In this document: positions 1 through 12,841 of the stretch, piece by piece
Layout: each line of letters starts with the position of its first letter
How positions within the stretch are numbered: position 1 is the stretch's first letter
Assembly (NCBI GenBank): GCA_947846985.1
Contig: CANTUZ010000023.1
Coordinates: 2,499,677 to 2,563,676, forward strand
Direction: 5' to 3'
Source of the DNA: Fratercula arctica
Taxonomy: Eukaryota; Chordata; Aves; Charadriiformes; Alcidae
DNA: 64,000 nt
Notes under the pieces: generated by a model
Told to the model about the DNA's origin: nothing
What the model saw: only the letters and a program-made list of their open reading frames with translations
Databases searched by the model: none
Program-made: the position numbers and the translations under genes

Positions 1-2
1 AT

Positions 3-28
3 ATCTCTCTCTCTCTCTCTCTCTCTCT
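3..28. repeat. (CT)n microsatellite
   Basis: A run of about 13 CT dinucleotides at the left edge of the window. It lies in what should be DDHD2 intron 2 and has no coding meaning. Confidence 0.9.
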
Positions 29-563
29 TTCCAAAGAAAGTCTCCAGCTATTAACAGTACAGACCACTGAAGTCTACATTCAGTGGGTCCCCGTGGCGGT
101 GGTTCCTCTTTCCCGCATTCACAGCTCCCTTGGGTTTGGTGAAACTGTGAGCGCAGCAAGGCCGGTTCTCACAAGGAGAGTCGCACTGAAGTCCGAGCAG
201 ACAGGGCCAGGAAAAAACAGCGCAAAGCTGCTAGAGCCAGGCTGCGAGCAAGGCCGGAGCTGCGTGGTGTGCCAGCAGCAGCCGGGCACTTCAGCGCATA
301 GCAGAAGGATGGCAATGGGGCTGGACGAGGGCGGGAGGAAGGGGAGGCTGCCCAGTTCCAGCAGGGAGGCAGTGGCAGTGTTAAAGTTCTGTTAATCAGC
401 TGCGAAAACCCCGTGCCAAAGCCTCTTTCGAGTTCGTGTCCTCAGGCATGACCATGGTGCCAGTTGCCCCCTATGGAGTTTGGGACGTCGGGGCCAGTAT
501 TTGACAATGAGAAGCCAAGATGCTTCTCAGCAAGATGGAAGCTACCAGGGAAGGCGTGTTTAC

Positions 564-2198
564 CTCCAGTTCTTCGCTGAAGGTCTCCGAGTAGGGAATA
601 TACTTGTTGTCTTTGTCGCCCTTGTAAAACCAGGTGCAGCGACGCACTTCAGATACCTCCTCCTCCCAGTACACTGCGACGCGCTGCCTCTTCTTCAGGT
701 GCACGTCATACCTACCCCCCGATGTTGGGACAACCAGATCTTCTTTGTCTCTCCCTGCAGGAACCAAGGCCTGAAATGAATCACGAGGACCAGCAAGGCA
801 TGCTACCACAAAGCTGTGTACCACGCCAGATCACAGGGATGAGACTGGAGCACCTCCTGTGGGCAGCACATACAAGCAACAGCAGCAGACACTAATGTTC
901 TCCGTACCCAAGCACGGAGAACAGCATTGGCAGGCATCCTAGGAGAGATGCCCCAAGTCAAACTTGCCCTGGAGGTAGAAGGTAAGATGAAGGCATTAAG
1001 CTACAACCGTTTTCCTCTCTAGTTCAGGCACAGGCTTACACGGACTCCTCCTGCCTCACTTTTAGATGGTAAAACATGAATTTGTGTCCCTGGGAAGTGC
1101 ATTGCTTATGGTGGAGGTGCGGGTCTACGGGTCTCGAAGCCATTCCCCTCTAAACCGCACAGATCCCAATATGGGCTTCAAATTCTGTTAATTCTGCTGC
1201 CTTTTGGGTCTGCCTGCTGGCCAGGCTGCCGGGGGAGCGCCCGGTGCCCGGCTCTGCTGGGCTCGGCTGCGGTCCTGACACTGAGGACTGGCGGGATGGC
1301 CTCTAATCCAGAGCTTCCTGGGAGAGGGAGGATGGAGCGACCCTTGGGCAATGGGAGCCCTGCCTGCCGGCATCGGCAGCAGCGGTGCTTCGAGCACAGT
1401 CCTGGCAGCGGGTTGTGCTGACGGGCGATATTCGGCAGCACGGGGGGTCTCATCGCCAGTGGTGCCACTCAGAGCAGGCAGAGCACCACGCATCCGCACG
1501 GGAGGAATCTCCCCAGTGGAATTTTTGACATCCTGCTGGCACTCTCCCCTCCACACCAGAAGGGTGCTGTGCAGTACGGTGATACGTAATTTAGAGCATC
1601 TATCAAATGAATGAGGTCAGACCATTCAATGCACCCAAACAGCTTAGTTATTCATGCGTTTACAGCGCTAGGAGTAGGCACGTTGCCAAAAAAAGTCCCA
1701 ATTTAAAATTCCCGAGGGAAAATTTGGCATCCCAGGCAGAAGCTGTGGATGTGCCCAGGGAATTTCTCTCCAATACCTGGACAGTGCTTCCCCTGGGCAC
1801 ACACCTGATGCTCCCCCATTGACCTTACAGGCCCGTTCCTTACAGCGATTTGAAGAGCAGTGACTGGGTATTTAAAATCAAAGGGCAATTTAAAAATAGC
1901 AATGATGGGAGCTGAAGGCGGGCAGCGCTGTGAAATCCCCCAGGCCCTGGAGGGGGATGGAGTCCCATCTGCCGTCCCCGACGCCCCAGCCCCTGCCCAC
2001 GGGTGTTTTCCCCCTACCTGAGCCCTGCGCCTCTTCCAGCCGCTCCGAGTCCTGGGTGCTGAAGGGGACCCACCGCTCCCTGCCGTCCGTCACCTTGCAG
2101 TAGAACCAGTGCGGGGCCACCGGCTCGTACCCGTGTGCGGGGTCCGGCTCCCCGGGCTCCGGGGGCGGCTGCGCCTGTTGCTGCTCCGGGGCGGACAT
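564..2198 (-). CDS. DDHD2: DDHD2, 5' part: first two coding exons (WWE-domain region)
   Basis: The 5' end of DDHD2, an intracellular phospholipase A1/triglyceride lipase of the PA-PLA1 family. Coding exon 1 is 2198-2018 (minus), from an ATG at 2198 to a GTAGGG donor. Coding exon 2 is 754-564, from a CTGCAG acceptor to a GAG|GTAAAC donor. The exons join in phase (181 + 191 nt = 124 codons). The peptide carries the aromatic WWE-type pattern of the family: [17 protein letters not shown] in exon 1, then [14 protein letters not shown] and [20 protein letters not shown] in exon 2. The lipase GxSxG, SAM and DDHD parts must lie beyond the left edge; I see no third exon in bases 1-563. In mammals DDHD2 also flanks BAG4, which supports the call. 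The exact acceptor of exon 2 is inferred from frame and motif; an upstream TTTCAG at about 770 is an alternative. Confidence 0.9.
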
Positions 2199-2560
2199 GA
2201 TGCTCCCGCTGCCGGGGCGGCGGGAGACGCGGGTGGCCGATTCCGAGAGCCTCGGAAATCCTTATTCCGTCTCAAATGGAAGGCGCTCCCCGAAAATGCC
2301 CCCCCTCCCCGCAGCGGCGCCGGCGGTCCCGGGGGGACGGACGCGGCGGTGCCCCCCCCCCCCCCCCGTCCCCGCCGCTTCAGCACACGCGTGTCCGTGG
2401 GTCCGCGGCCCCGCTGCCCGGCGGCTTCTCCGGCGGCTGCTTCGGGCCCGGCCCGGCCGCTAGCGCAGGCCCCGCTCCGGCCCCGGCGACCGCCCAGCCC
2501 GGGGCGGTGTTCCCGGCCGGCCCGGCCCACGGCGGCGTCACGGGCGGGGCCAGGCAGGGA
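2199..2560 (-). promoter_or_regulatory. DDHD2 5' flank, CpG-rich promoter region
   Basis: Very GC- and CpG-rich sequence directly upstream of the DDHD2 start codon. It includes a C-homopolymer at about 2353-2367 and a GTCACGGGCGGGGCC block near 2536. I see no TATA box. Promoter status is inferred from position and composition; no transcription start can be fixed. Confidence 0.5.
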
Positions 2561-3545
2561 GAGGCCTGTCTGCAACCCTGCCTGTATCCCTGCCTGCCCT
2601 CCTGCCTGTATCCCTGCCTGCCATCCTGCCTGCCGTCCTGCCTCCAATCCTGCCTGTATCCCTGCCTGCCATCCTGCCTGCCGTCCTGCCTCCAATCCTG
2701 CCTGTATCCCTGCCTGCCATCCTGCCTCCAATCCTGCCTGTATCCCTGCCTGCCATCCTGCCTGCCGTCCTGCCCGCAACCCTGCCTGCATCCCTGCCTG
2801 CCATCCTGCCTGCTATCCTGCCCGCAACCCTGCCTGTATCCCTGCCTGCCATCCTGCCTGCCGTTCTGCCTCCAATCCTGCCTGTATCCCTGCCTGCCAT
2901 CCTGCCTGCTGTCCTGCCCGCAACCCTGCCCGCAACCCTGCCTGTATCCCTGCCTGCCATCCTGCCTGCCATCCTGCCTGCTGTCCTGCCTCCAATCCTG
3001 CCTGTATCCCTGCCTGCCATCCTGCCTGCCGTCCTGCCTCCAATCCTGCCTGTATCCCTGCCTGCCATCCTGCCTGCCGTCCTGCCTCCAATCCTGCCTG
3101 TATCCCTGCCTGCCGTCCTGCCTCCAGTCCTGCCTGTATCCCTGCCTGCCATCCTGCCTGCCGTTCTGCCTCCAATCCTGCCTGTATCCCTGCCTGCCAT
3201 CCTGCCTGCCGTCCTGCCTGCAACCCTGCCTGTATCCCTGCCTGCCATCCTGCCTGCCGTCTTGCCTCCAATCCTGCCTGTATCCCTGCCTGCCATCCTG
3301 CCTCGATTCCTGCCTGCAACCCTGCCTGTATCCCTGCCTGCCATCCTGCCTGTATCCCTGCCCACAGCCCTGCCTGTATCCCTGTTTGTAATCCTGCCTG
3401 TGATTCTGCTTGTATTCCCTGCCTGCAATCCTGCCTGTGTCCCTGCCCATGGCGCTGCCTGTATCCTGTCCTGCCTACAGCTCCTGCCTGCATCCGCTGC
3501 CCACAACCCCTGCCTGCATATCCTGCCTACAGCTCCTGCCTGCAC
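2561..3545. repeat. 12-bp/48-bp minisatellite, about 1 kb, upstream of DDHD2
   Basis: A nearly uninterrupted array of 12-bp monomers (TGCCTGTATCCC, TGCCTGCCATCC, TGCCTGCCGTCC, TGCCTCCAATCC), often ordered into a 48-bp higher unit. It decays after about 3380. Because 12 is a multiple of 3, several frames on both strands stay open and yield Cys/Pro-rich or Gly/Gln/Arg-rich repetitive peptides. These are by-products of the repeat. The array begins about 360 bp upstream of the DDHD2 start codon. Confidence 0.95.
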
Positions 3546-6500
3546 CCTCTGCCCGCAGCCGCAGCTCTCAGGAGGGTTGCGCAGCCCTCGCAGCTGGCAG
3601 TGGCCCGGGTGGATCCACACCCAAAAGCCATCACAGGCAGGCGATGCCAGCACTAATTAGGATTCTCTGGCCTGAGTCTTGACTCCAGGCTGGTCATTAC
3701 GCCACTGAGCCGGATGCGGGCGGGCAGGGGCATGCGGTGTCGGCGCAGCATCGCCGGGAAGCACATGCCTTCGTGCCAGCTGCCTCCCACGTGCAACAGA
3801 AACACTTGAGCATAGGGCACTCCACAGCAGAAACCACGAGATGCTGATTTAGTGCTTGTTTTTCAATCCTTCCATGCCCGTTTCGCCTCAGTGGAGATCG
3901 AGAAACCCTCTTCTGATGGTTTATGCTGCTCGTAGAAGTGACAGGGCAACCCCGCAACAGGGGTTTCGTTTCTGCAGAGACGAGCCTTATGATAAATACG
4001 GAGACACGCTTTCTAATTTGGGGCTTTGTGATGTGGGTGGATGGTGTAAGATAAACCAGTTGCCAGTGATTGTCATCCCCGTGCTCACCTCCACCACAGC
4101 AGTTACTGGCTAGGAAGACTGAATGGCCAGAAGTGCTAAAATCCTCAGTTTTGCATCTGTAAAGCAAATGGCTGCAAACCTTGTCGGTGCAGCCTGGCCT
4201 GCGCAGGGCCCGCGCCAGCTCGGTGCTGACACTGCTCCTGCCCGCGCCTCTGCTGCAGCGTCTCTCTCCTTTCAGATCGCCGTCCGAGCCTGACCCACTT
4301 TGGTCCTGCTTTGAAGGAGACGGGAGGCGGCAGGGACACGGCGGGGACGGATGCGGTTACGTCAGCGGGAGCGTTCTGCAGTAGTGCGGAAGGTACAGCC
4401 CAGCCCTCGGCTCGGCTCAGCTTTGGGGGAAACACACAGAACCCCCCATTCGCCCCGGGGATGCAGAAATGTCGGCTGCAGCCGCCTCTTCTCACAGAGC
4501 TGTTCAAATAACCAGCCCCGCTGAAATGATAACCTGCCATTTCAGCCCACTTTGTGATGTTCTTTCGTGTGCTTTTCACTAGAGTTTACATAAGCCTCTG
4601 CCAAGTCCTTCACACATGCGGGGAATTAAACTCCGGAAGAGGAAATATTGTAAAGGAATACGTTACCTCAATAGGTTCAGCACCAACACACCAGAGAAGA
4701 AACCCACCTCCCTCCTTCCTCCCAGACTTTGGCTTGTGTGCCACGCACATACTTTCAGTTTTTCCTATGAAGAGATAAAGGTATCGTTCTTACCACGTGT
4801 CCACAGCGGGAAACCTTTGTCCTAGTCCACAGAGCACTGGTGATACAGCAGCTGAGCGTGTGGGTTTTTTCTCCTCTCCTGGCTGACTGCATTGCAGTGC
4901 TACTGAGTTTGCAAGGTATCAGGATTGCTCCACGCTCCTCCTTGCACAGCTCGAACCTCCTTACCTCTTTTCCCTGGCAACTGGCAGGGGAGGGAAATGA
5001 CTATTAGAGCAAACAGGATGCCATAAACAATACTGTTTTGTTCCTGGTGCGGTTCTTGCTACTGAAACAAATACAGAAAATACAGTTTCAGCCAGCTCCG
5101 TGGATTCCAGACTGACTGAAGCTGGCTGCTGGCTGCTTCTTTTCACGTACCTGTAAGCAGTGACTTGCTACAGCACTTCTGCTGGTAACGCCACGTCCTC
5201 AAAAAAGCAGCAGACACACCAGTGCCCTGACTGTTGCCACCTCACCCAGGTGACGGTGGCAGAAAGAGCTGTGAAGCCCATGGGTAGCGGGAGGGAGACC
5301 TGCCCCAGGGCTGGTGGCCGCGGTGCTCGGGAAGCAGCTCTCGGAGTGTGTGCGGTTGGAGCTTGGCTGCGGTTCTTCCTCTTCTTGGGGCACTTTGATA
5401 AAGGGGGGAGACCCGGCAGTTGGGAGGGGTGTGAAGGCGCCTGCCGGCACCGCGACCTGTCCTTTACAGCTCCACGGGCTGTAGAAGTCAGTACGCGCTG
5501 ATTGACGAGCTGAAGGATTCCACTTTCTCCGCTGAAGTAGGACTTGCACCATCCCTTGCAGCAACAACTTTCAGACTTTGGCTAGATCCTGCCCAAAGGG
5601 AATCCAAACCTTTATTTCAACAGCCATGCCAACCAAATAAAAAAACAAATGTGGTAAGAGAGGATGAAATGAGCTCTTTGGTAATTCCCTGGAGAGCACA
5701 AATGCGGTGAGACTGTGGCCTGGACTTGGTGCCGAACCTGAAATGGCCAGAGAGCGAAGCGGCAGGGTAGGGTGGTCACGCTTTAATCAGGGCTGACTCC
5801 ACTCCCCAATATGAGTTACGGGATCAAACGTGCATCCGCCTCCAGCAGAAAGGAGAGTCTTCCAGCCAGGTATGGGTGGTTTCAGAGCGCAGCCATGCCC
5901 TGAGCACCAAGGAGAAGTGCAGCAGAGGCTGTTCTGCCCCCCGGCATCACCAGTTCTCTCCTCCCGAGCCCCCCTTCGCCCCACGAGAGCACAGCCGCCC
6001 TCGCAGCCTTTGCCTGGGGCAGAGCATGGCTCAGGCTGCCGCCCACATGCTGTGAGCACCGCGGCTCCGACGGCTGGATTCGGCACCTCTTCACTTATCC
6101 AAAATGCGACAAGTTAGGTTCTTTACATTCCTTCTTTATTTTTTCATCTCCTTCATAGCCTTGTACAGCCAAACCTTGCAGGGCATGCTAAAGGATCAGA
6201 AGGGCAGGACTCGGTAAATCTGGAACTGAGTCTGCTAACAATCCTGCAGCACAAGGACTCGGCTTTCTGCCCCCGCACCGAGCATTTCTTCTGAGTGGTT
6301 GATAGGTTTTGTTGCTCGTATTCCCTTTCAAAAAAACTAAATGAAGTTATTACTGTATCAAGCTAATTCAGTGAACCCGCAGCAGTCTCTCGGGAAAGAT
6401 TTCAGGACATTAGAGGCAGCATTTAACAAGACTTTCAACCATATGATAAACCGAAAAGGGTAGAGACACCAGAGTGCTGCTCTTCATTCCTCTGGATTTA

Positions 6501-7334
6501 AAAAGCCACTGGTAGCAGGGCTGGTTGTGTGGAAATCGTCCCTACCACGAGTATTTTCACAGAAAGGAACAAACCCAAAGCATGGATTAATTCCTGGAGA
6601 TGCTGCCGACACTGCTGCCTTTGTCAGAGGAAGAAAGGTGGCATTGACTGGGGCTGGGTGTAGCGACAGGGCATCAGTCTGTTTATCTGCTTTATCTCCC
6701 AGTACAGCCACCCATCCTCAGAGGTCAGATTTCATGCTGTATCCGAAGGAGGGACAGCCTGGCCTGGCTGCTCTCTGCCTCACAAGAGGACGAAATAAAA
6801 TAGCAACCCAGCATTTATCCGTCCCAGGACATTCAGCTCTTTTCTGGCTCGCCTCGGCCGGGGCTGTTTTTGCAGGCTGACCACTGCACGTGATCCCAGA
6901 CACATCCAACCAGCTGCAAAGGTCAGTCCCGTGCGCGCAGCCCCGTCTGGGAACGGTGTGGGATCTGCCGGGTGCCATCAGGACAGGGGCAGCTGTCAGC
7001 CCGCAGAGCGCGCGGTCAGGGCACTCCCAGCCTCGGGCATGCCGAGACCCCTTCCAGACCTTTCCAGACCCCATCCAGACCCCGACTGAAGGCTCCTGAG
7101 GCATCTGCACTGCCTGGGAGGCGATGGGGGACACCGTACCCCAGCACCCCCAAACAAGGATCCTCAGAGGTGACTTGCCTTCATCCCTAACCATCGGCCG
7201 CTGAGACAGCCTGGCTGTAACCTGCTTTGGTTACAGGCAGGTCGGAGTTACACAACCTTGCCCACAGCTCCTTTTTAAAGAAAAGAGACTTTGAGACGTC
7301 TTAATTACAAAATAACATTTAAAAGTTGTCAGGG
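3546..7334. other. Intergenic region between DDHD2 and BAG4
   Basis: About 3.8 kb separating the DDHD2 5' flank from the end of the BAG4 transcript. The short open frames here have no recognisable domain, no coherent splice context and no family signature. I see no RNA gene and no recognisable transposon. Confidence 0.6.
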
Positions 7335-7340
7335 TTTATT
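7335..7340 (-). terminator. Candidate BAG4 poly(A) signal (AATAAA on minus)
   Basis: TTTATT on the plus strand reads AATAAA on the minus strand, about 970 bp downstream of the BAG4 stop codon. The interval 7341-8308 would be the 3' UTR. It is the first canonical hexamer I see after the stop; use of the site is inferred. Confidence 0.5.
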
Positions 7341-8308
7341 ACCTCCTCACACACAGTCATGATTCACTTACCACGTTGTAACCAGAAGGTTAACAGCAGG
7401 CTGAGCCGTTCCCCTCCGCATCGTGCAGTGCCACCAGGGTGGCATTGCAGTGGCATACAAAACTTGCAGTGTGTGGAAGGACGTTACAATTAAAAAGTGG
7501 ATTTTTACCCAAGTGACCTGGAAAGCATTTCCAAGCGTCCTGCCATTTTGGGTTACTCTGCTCCGACATCGTTCCTCTGCTTGTACCTCTCCTTTCCAGT
7601 GGCAGAACGGAGATTTCCAGGCTGTGTTCCCGTGTCCACGGGGGAAACCAGGGACTGGCCCTTCGCGACAGAGGAGGAACAGCATGACGTGACATCTGCT
7701 TGCGTTGATGGGCTGCCAAGCGTGGTCCCTTTCTGCAGCACTTCGGTGTAGCTACTTGAGTGCACTAGAACCAAGCAAAACCCCACGACGACACACAAGT
7801 TTTTATGGCAAGGAAGCTGAAGCTGAAAAGACACACAGTGACTGACAAGCCCAGAGTCTTGGTTTGTGGCTGCACGTACCGTTGTGACCACATCTGACAA
7901 GTTGTTTCAGCTGCGTAAAGAACTGCTGTGGCTGCAGGAGGCACCCAGAGATGGGGGCTGGTTTGGGGAACTTTGTACAGTGATTTTCTTCCCGCTGATG
8001 CAGAGGATGTGGATTCCCATGGAGACCCCTACAGCGTAAGCACCTAGGGTGGTTCTGCCTTTCCAAGGCCTGGAACAAACAATTCCGTTTGCTGCTTCGT
8101 ACCTCTCTTAATTTGTCCATTGCCAGGTTATTGGTTGGGGCTGGGCTGCTGGGTTGGGGGGTTTTTTTGGTGGTTTTGTTTGTGTTTTTAACCCGGGGCT
8201 TATTGCTATTCCATTGTCAATAGTGCGTAGCAGATAGAGATGAGATTTAACAGAACTAAAACTCTTTGGAACCTCAACAACAGACTGTGTGTTGTGGCTG
8301 ATGTGCTT

Positions 8309-11300
8309 TCACAATCCCTTTCTTTCCAGTTTTTCCAGTATGGCCTGAATTCTGTGGACGGACTCTTTCCTGGCCTGCCGGACACTGTCCTGGCCACCAG
8401 TCTCGATGGAATCCAGTTCCAACAGCAGCTTGGTCAACATCTCCTCCAGAAGCCGGTAGGATTTATCTGTCTTTTTTCCTACAAATTCATCCACCTCTTG
8501 CTCCAGCTGTTCAGCCTCCGCCATAACGTGGAGGATTCTCTGAATCTCAGGCTGGATGGCTGCGGAATTTGATGAATGCTGGTCGCCAGGTTTAAAACCA
8601 GCCTCCCGGTTCCCAGCTAAAAGCTTCCGAGACGCGCTGTCATACATTTGGGGCTGGGCGCTGTACTGCACCTTGGGGTTGGAGGGGGACGGCTTGGTGC
8701 TGAGCGGCGTGTCTGGCTTGTGGTCATTCATTGTCCCAGAGTGCTGGTGATGGACATCGGGATAGTAGTTGTGTTGGTTTGCGCTTTGCTCAGGTTTGTC
8801 GTAAGCACTGTCCTACAGTCAGAAGGAGGAGAAATCTTTAAGTGCATTTCCCTTAAAGCCAGGTCTTTAATCTCTCACTAGAAAGGCAGGCAGGGCTGAG
8901 GGAACTGAGTGGCAGGTGACACTGACTGCTTTGAGGTGTGAATGCCTGAGAGGACAGGGCAGACCGGGTTAGGCATGACGTTACTGGGGATCTGGGCGGC
9001 ATTTTCGACTGTCACACACGGTGACATCATAACACATCATGTCCCGCAGGCTGGCACCTCGTGTCCTGCCAAGCGGGCTGGTTTCTGTGAAAAGTCCCAA
9101 AGAGGGACACGGGACCCATGCTCTTGTCCCGGGCCGTTAAAGAGCAGATCCCTGGCAAGAGGCATATGTCTAGAAGAAACAGCGTGAGCCACGGAGCGCT
9201 TGTTACCCATCAACAGGGGAGACGCTAAATAGATTTCAGCATGGTCCCCTTTGGAGAAGACACTTCTCTGCAGGTAGCACTTTCGAGCTGTTCCCAAATA
9301 ACAGCAGGCCCCATCCCTGTATCCCCACATCCCCCATCCAGGCTGCTGCTGCCCAGGGACCGAACCTCTGGAGAATCATTTCACTCCTGCTTAAATCCAG
9401 AGGAACCTGAGATGAACAGACCCCACCAAATGCATCACTTCCTGTAGTTTTTTGCTTAAATCATTCCTCAGTGGAGGATGACTGTGCCCAAACCAAGCAC
9501 TTGCAGAGGAATACCAGAGTCTGCAAACTGGCCCACGCGTCCGTCCCGCACTCTGCTGCAGGATTTCTGACAGCATTTGCTGCTTGAGAGAAGAACTGGA
9601 CAAGCAAGACGAGGTCTGTCCCATTTCAAGACCTGCCCTGGCACATCTGGTATCTCCAGCACCTTTCTGGAATTACAGGCGTGGATTTTGCTATGCAAAT
9701 AGGAGATTTTGCTGGCAGTACTCTGGATACCTGCTGCTTTGTTTCCACCTAAAGTAACTGTGCTTGGAGAAAGGGGCATTCCCAGGAGACAGAGGCAGGT
9801 TTTGAGGAAAGCCATACAATCTAGGAGGTCTGACGGCAGCCGGGAAGAACTGCAGAAGCATTAGCCGTACCTTGGAGTCCCATGGGGAAGGGTGGGAAGG
9901 AGCTCCGCTGCCAGTCCAGTGTGGATGGGATTCAGAGACAAATGGGTTCCCGTGTGCCGGAGCAGCTGGCCAGCCGTAACGGGGCTGCACCCCATAGATA
10001 TGGGGAGCCCACGTGTCCTCCGGGGGTCTGGGCTGTGGCGGAGGCCCCTGCGGCGTGACCCCGGGATTGTCTCCATACGGATACTGCGGGATGGGCATTC
10101 CTGGGGTCTGCAAGAAAAGGGGGGGAACACGTTACCCCTGGAGTCACTCCAGACAGCCCTGGGAATAGCCACAGCCTCAGCCTTGATGCCCGAGTCCTCC
10201 TTTCCCAGCCCACAAGCTTGGAGAACGGAGTGACTACCAGTTTTTACAAGAATAAAAGCAGGCAGGGCAAGCTTCCGTTAGGACACACGGATCCACCGCA
10301 GGAGGCACTGGGGGCTTTCCCTCTGCTGCAGCCCCGTAAAACAACTTCTTCCACCCTGGGAAGCCCAGTCCCAGCAGCTGCACCGATGGCAGGGCTGGAA
10401 ACGGCTCTTACCTGCGGTGGGGAGTAGCCAGGAACCTGCTGCCTCCGGAGAGAGGACCCCTCAGCGGGGCAGTCTGGCGGGGCGTAGCTCCAGGGGGTAG
10501 TGGGCAACGGGGGCCGGTACATGCCCGTGGACTCGGTGGGGTAGGGGGTCCGCGGGGGCCCAGAGCAGTAGTACCCCCTTGTCTGCGGCAGGCCGGCGTA
10601 GTGCGGGGTGGCGCCAGGAGCCGGAGGGTATGGGGGGCTGTAGGCTCCATTTGCGTAGGGAGAATCCATTGCCTGGAGAGGAGGGAAGAGCAGGGGAGAG
10701 GGGATGGGGCATGGACACAGGGCAAGGGGGCTCCACTCCGGCCCAGCACAGCCCGCGCAAAGATGACTGTCCCTTCCTGCAGCATTTAACTAGGGGGTTT
10801 CTTCATCCCCAAGCTGATTTCTCCCAGTTTTAGGTTTTCCCTGCTCCATCTTGGCTTTCTGTTGGCCACTGTCAATATTAACGCTTTGGTCCCACTATCC
10901 TCACAGAACACTTGGGCAGTGTCGGGGGCATTACAGCAGGATGGATTTGCCTGGAGGGTGGGAAGAGAGGGGATACACCGATCTTAACCACGCTCCACTC
11001 ATAAGCTCTGCTCAGAAAGCCGCGTACAACTCCTGACAAGCCTGAACCTCTTCGGAGGTTCAACCACGTCGATGCAGTCACCGACTGGTGGATGAAAAAC
11101 ACTCCAGGAAAATTCGTTTCCTCTTTCGCTCTGCAAACAGAAATGATGCAAACGGACAAGATCTACCAGTTCTGGGGCCGGGGGAGCAGGGTGTTGCGAT
11201 CCCCGAGCCGCAGGTCGTGCGGCGGCTGCGGGAGCGGTCAGGTTTGACAACTTGTCGTGTGAAAGGTCTGTACGCCGAGGACGTTTGTGAGGATTTATCT

Positions 11301-12841
11301 GAACACACTCCAGTAATCAATGTGTATTGAACGTGAGTTTCCATCTAACTGTAGCGGAGATAATTAAGCGTTGGGATTTCAGGATGACTCCCTGTAGCTT
11401 CGGGCAAAGCAGTTTTTTGCCCGTGAGCTGTTTGACGGAGGAGAGATTGTATCACCTGCATGCCGGGATTTATGAAAGAGCTGGATCAAACCTGCAAATC
11501 CCATAGGATTAAAACGAGCCACAGTTATGTCTGGCCAGCAGACAGCCTCTTTGGAAAGAGAAAAGCCTTTCCCTTTACACAGTATTTGCGCAACGGCCCC
11601 TAAAAAAAGCTATTGCTGCAATAAAAACAACAAATAGAGTCGGGAAGAGCAAGTCATGGGGTGCAGCAGGGCTGGCTTTTTTTCCCCCCTCTTTCCAGCT
11701 TTTCCCCCCCGCTTTGCCCCACGCTGCTGGCACTGTTCCACTGGCGGGGTCTGTGGCACAAATGCCAGCGCTGATGTGGCTCCAGTTTTGGTGTGCCGTG
11801 CCTGGGAAGAGCGGGATGCGGCAGTGGCCAGACTTCCCAGCCGCACACTGGCGCCGGGGAAGGGGCAGCTCCGTCTGTCGGTGCAGGGCTGGTTAGCCGG
11901 GACCGGGACCTGGTGCAGGGCTGGTTAGCCGGGACCGGGACCTGGTGCAGGGCTGGTTAGCCGGGATCGGGACCTGGTGCAGGGCTGGTTAGCCGCAACA
12001 TGGTGCGGGACCAGTTAGCCGGGACCAGGACACGTTGCAGGGCAGGTTGGACGGGACTGGGAACCGGCGCAGGGCCGGTTAACCAGGACCTGGCGCGGGG
12101 CCCGTTGGCCACAACACGGTACAGGACCGGTTAACCAGGACCGGGATGTGGTGCAGGGACGGTTAACCAGGACCGGGACTCCGTGCAGGGCTGGTTAACT
12201 GGGACCAGGATGTGCTGCGGGGCTGGTTAACCGGGACCAGGATTGATCCTGCCCGGCAATGCCCAGCTCCCACCGGTCATCTCGGCATCAAACCAACCGA
12301 GGATGGCGGCATGTCCCCCGTGAGCTCTCCATTAAAACGCGCGCCCTAGAAATGTCACCTTGAACTAGATACGAAGGTAAAACTTTACCGCGTTCACCGT
12401 TTCGTGGGGTTTTACCCAGTTCAAGACACCGGCCCAAGCCCGGTGGGGCGGGCGGGCAGATTTTTTAATGCAAACGGATCTTTTTGGAAATCGAGCTCAG
12501 AAAAATAAGGAAATGAGACTTTAGGAGGGAAGAGACGAGAGTAAAGGTCCGGAGAGCGCGTCGCGGCTCGGTGCCGTCGTTCCCCCGCCGTTGGGCCCGG
12601 GTGTGCGCTGGGGGCGCTGGGCTGACCCGCACCGCCGGGACTCCGGCCTCCGGTGCCGTCCCGGTGGCCGTGCGGTGGGCACCTCGGCTGCCCGTTCGCG
12701 GCGGGACAGAGCCCGGGGCCGCAGCCCTGCCCGCCCGTCCCTCCCCGCTGCCCCCGCCGTTACCTGCGCGGCCGCCGGCGGGCGGGGGGACCCGGGGGGC
12801 CACGGCGGGCCCGGCTCGGCGGCGCGATCGCGGGGCTCCAT
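8309..12841 (-). CDS. BAG4: BAG4 / SODD, BAG-domain HSP70 co-chaperone
   Basis: Adaptor that binds the HSP70 ATPase domain and silences TNFR1/DR3 death domains. Coding exons (minus): 12841-12764, 10672-10412, 10107-9871, 8812-8309. All junctions are phase 0 with GT/AG sites, giving 359 residues. The middle exons are the Pro/Tyr/Gly-rich disordered region (NGAYSPPYPPAPGA, PQYPYGDNPG). The last exon ends in the BAG domain: EQLEQEVDEFVGKKTDKSY, then ELDSIETGGQDSVRQARKE and AILEKLERKGL just before TGA. It is shorter than the human protein (457 residues). The first exon codes only 26 residues, starting at an ATG in good context (GGCCATGG), and I find no counterpart of the human exon with the YNSNYWN-like segment. 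Either that exon is lost or I missed it in the 2.1-kb intron 1. Divergent partner of LSM1. Confidence 0.9.
11881..12245. repeat. 32-bp minisatellite in BAG4 intron 1
   Basis: About eleven imperfect copies of a 32-bp unit around GTGCAGGGCTGGTTAGCCGG followed by GACCGGGACCTG. The first copies (11881-11975) are nearly identical; later ones drift, with GGTTAACC and GGTTGGAC variants. It lies in the first intron of BAG4, 0.5-0.9 kb inside the gene. Confidence 0.9.

Noticed and set aside
2109..3656. Long plus-strand and minus-strand open frames (up to about 515 codons) of cysteine/proline or glycine/arginine repeats
   Set aside because: They follow the 12-bp minisatellite in several frames on both strands at once, with no start context, splice signal or non-repetitive domain; repeat artefacts.
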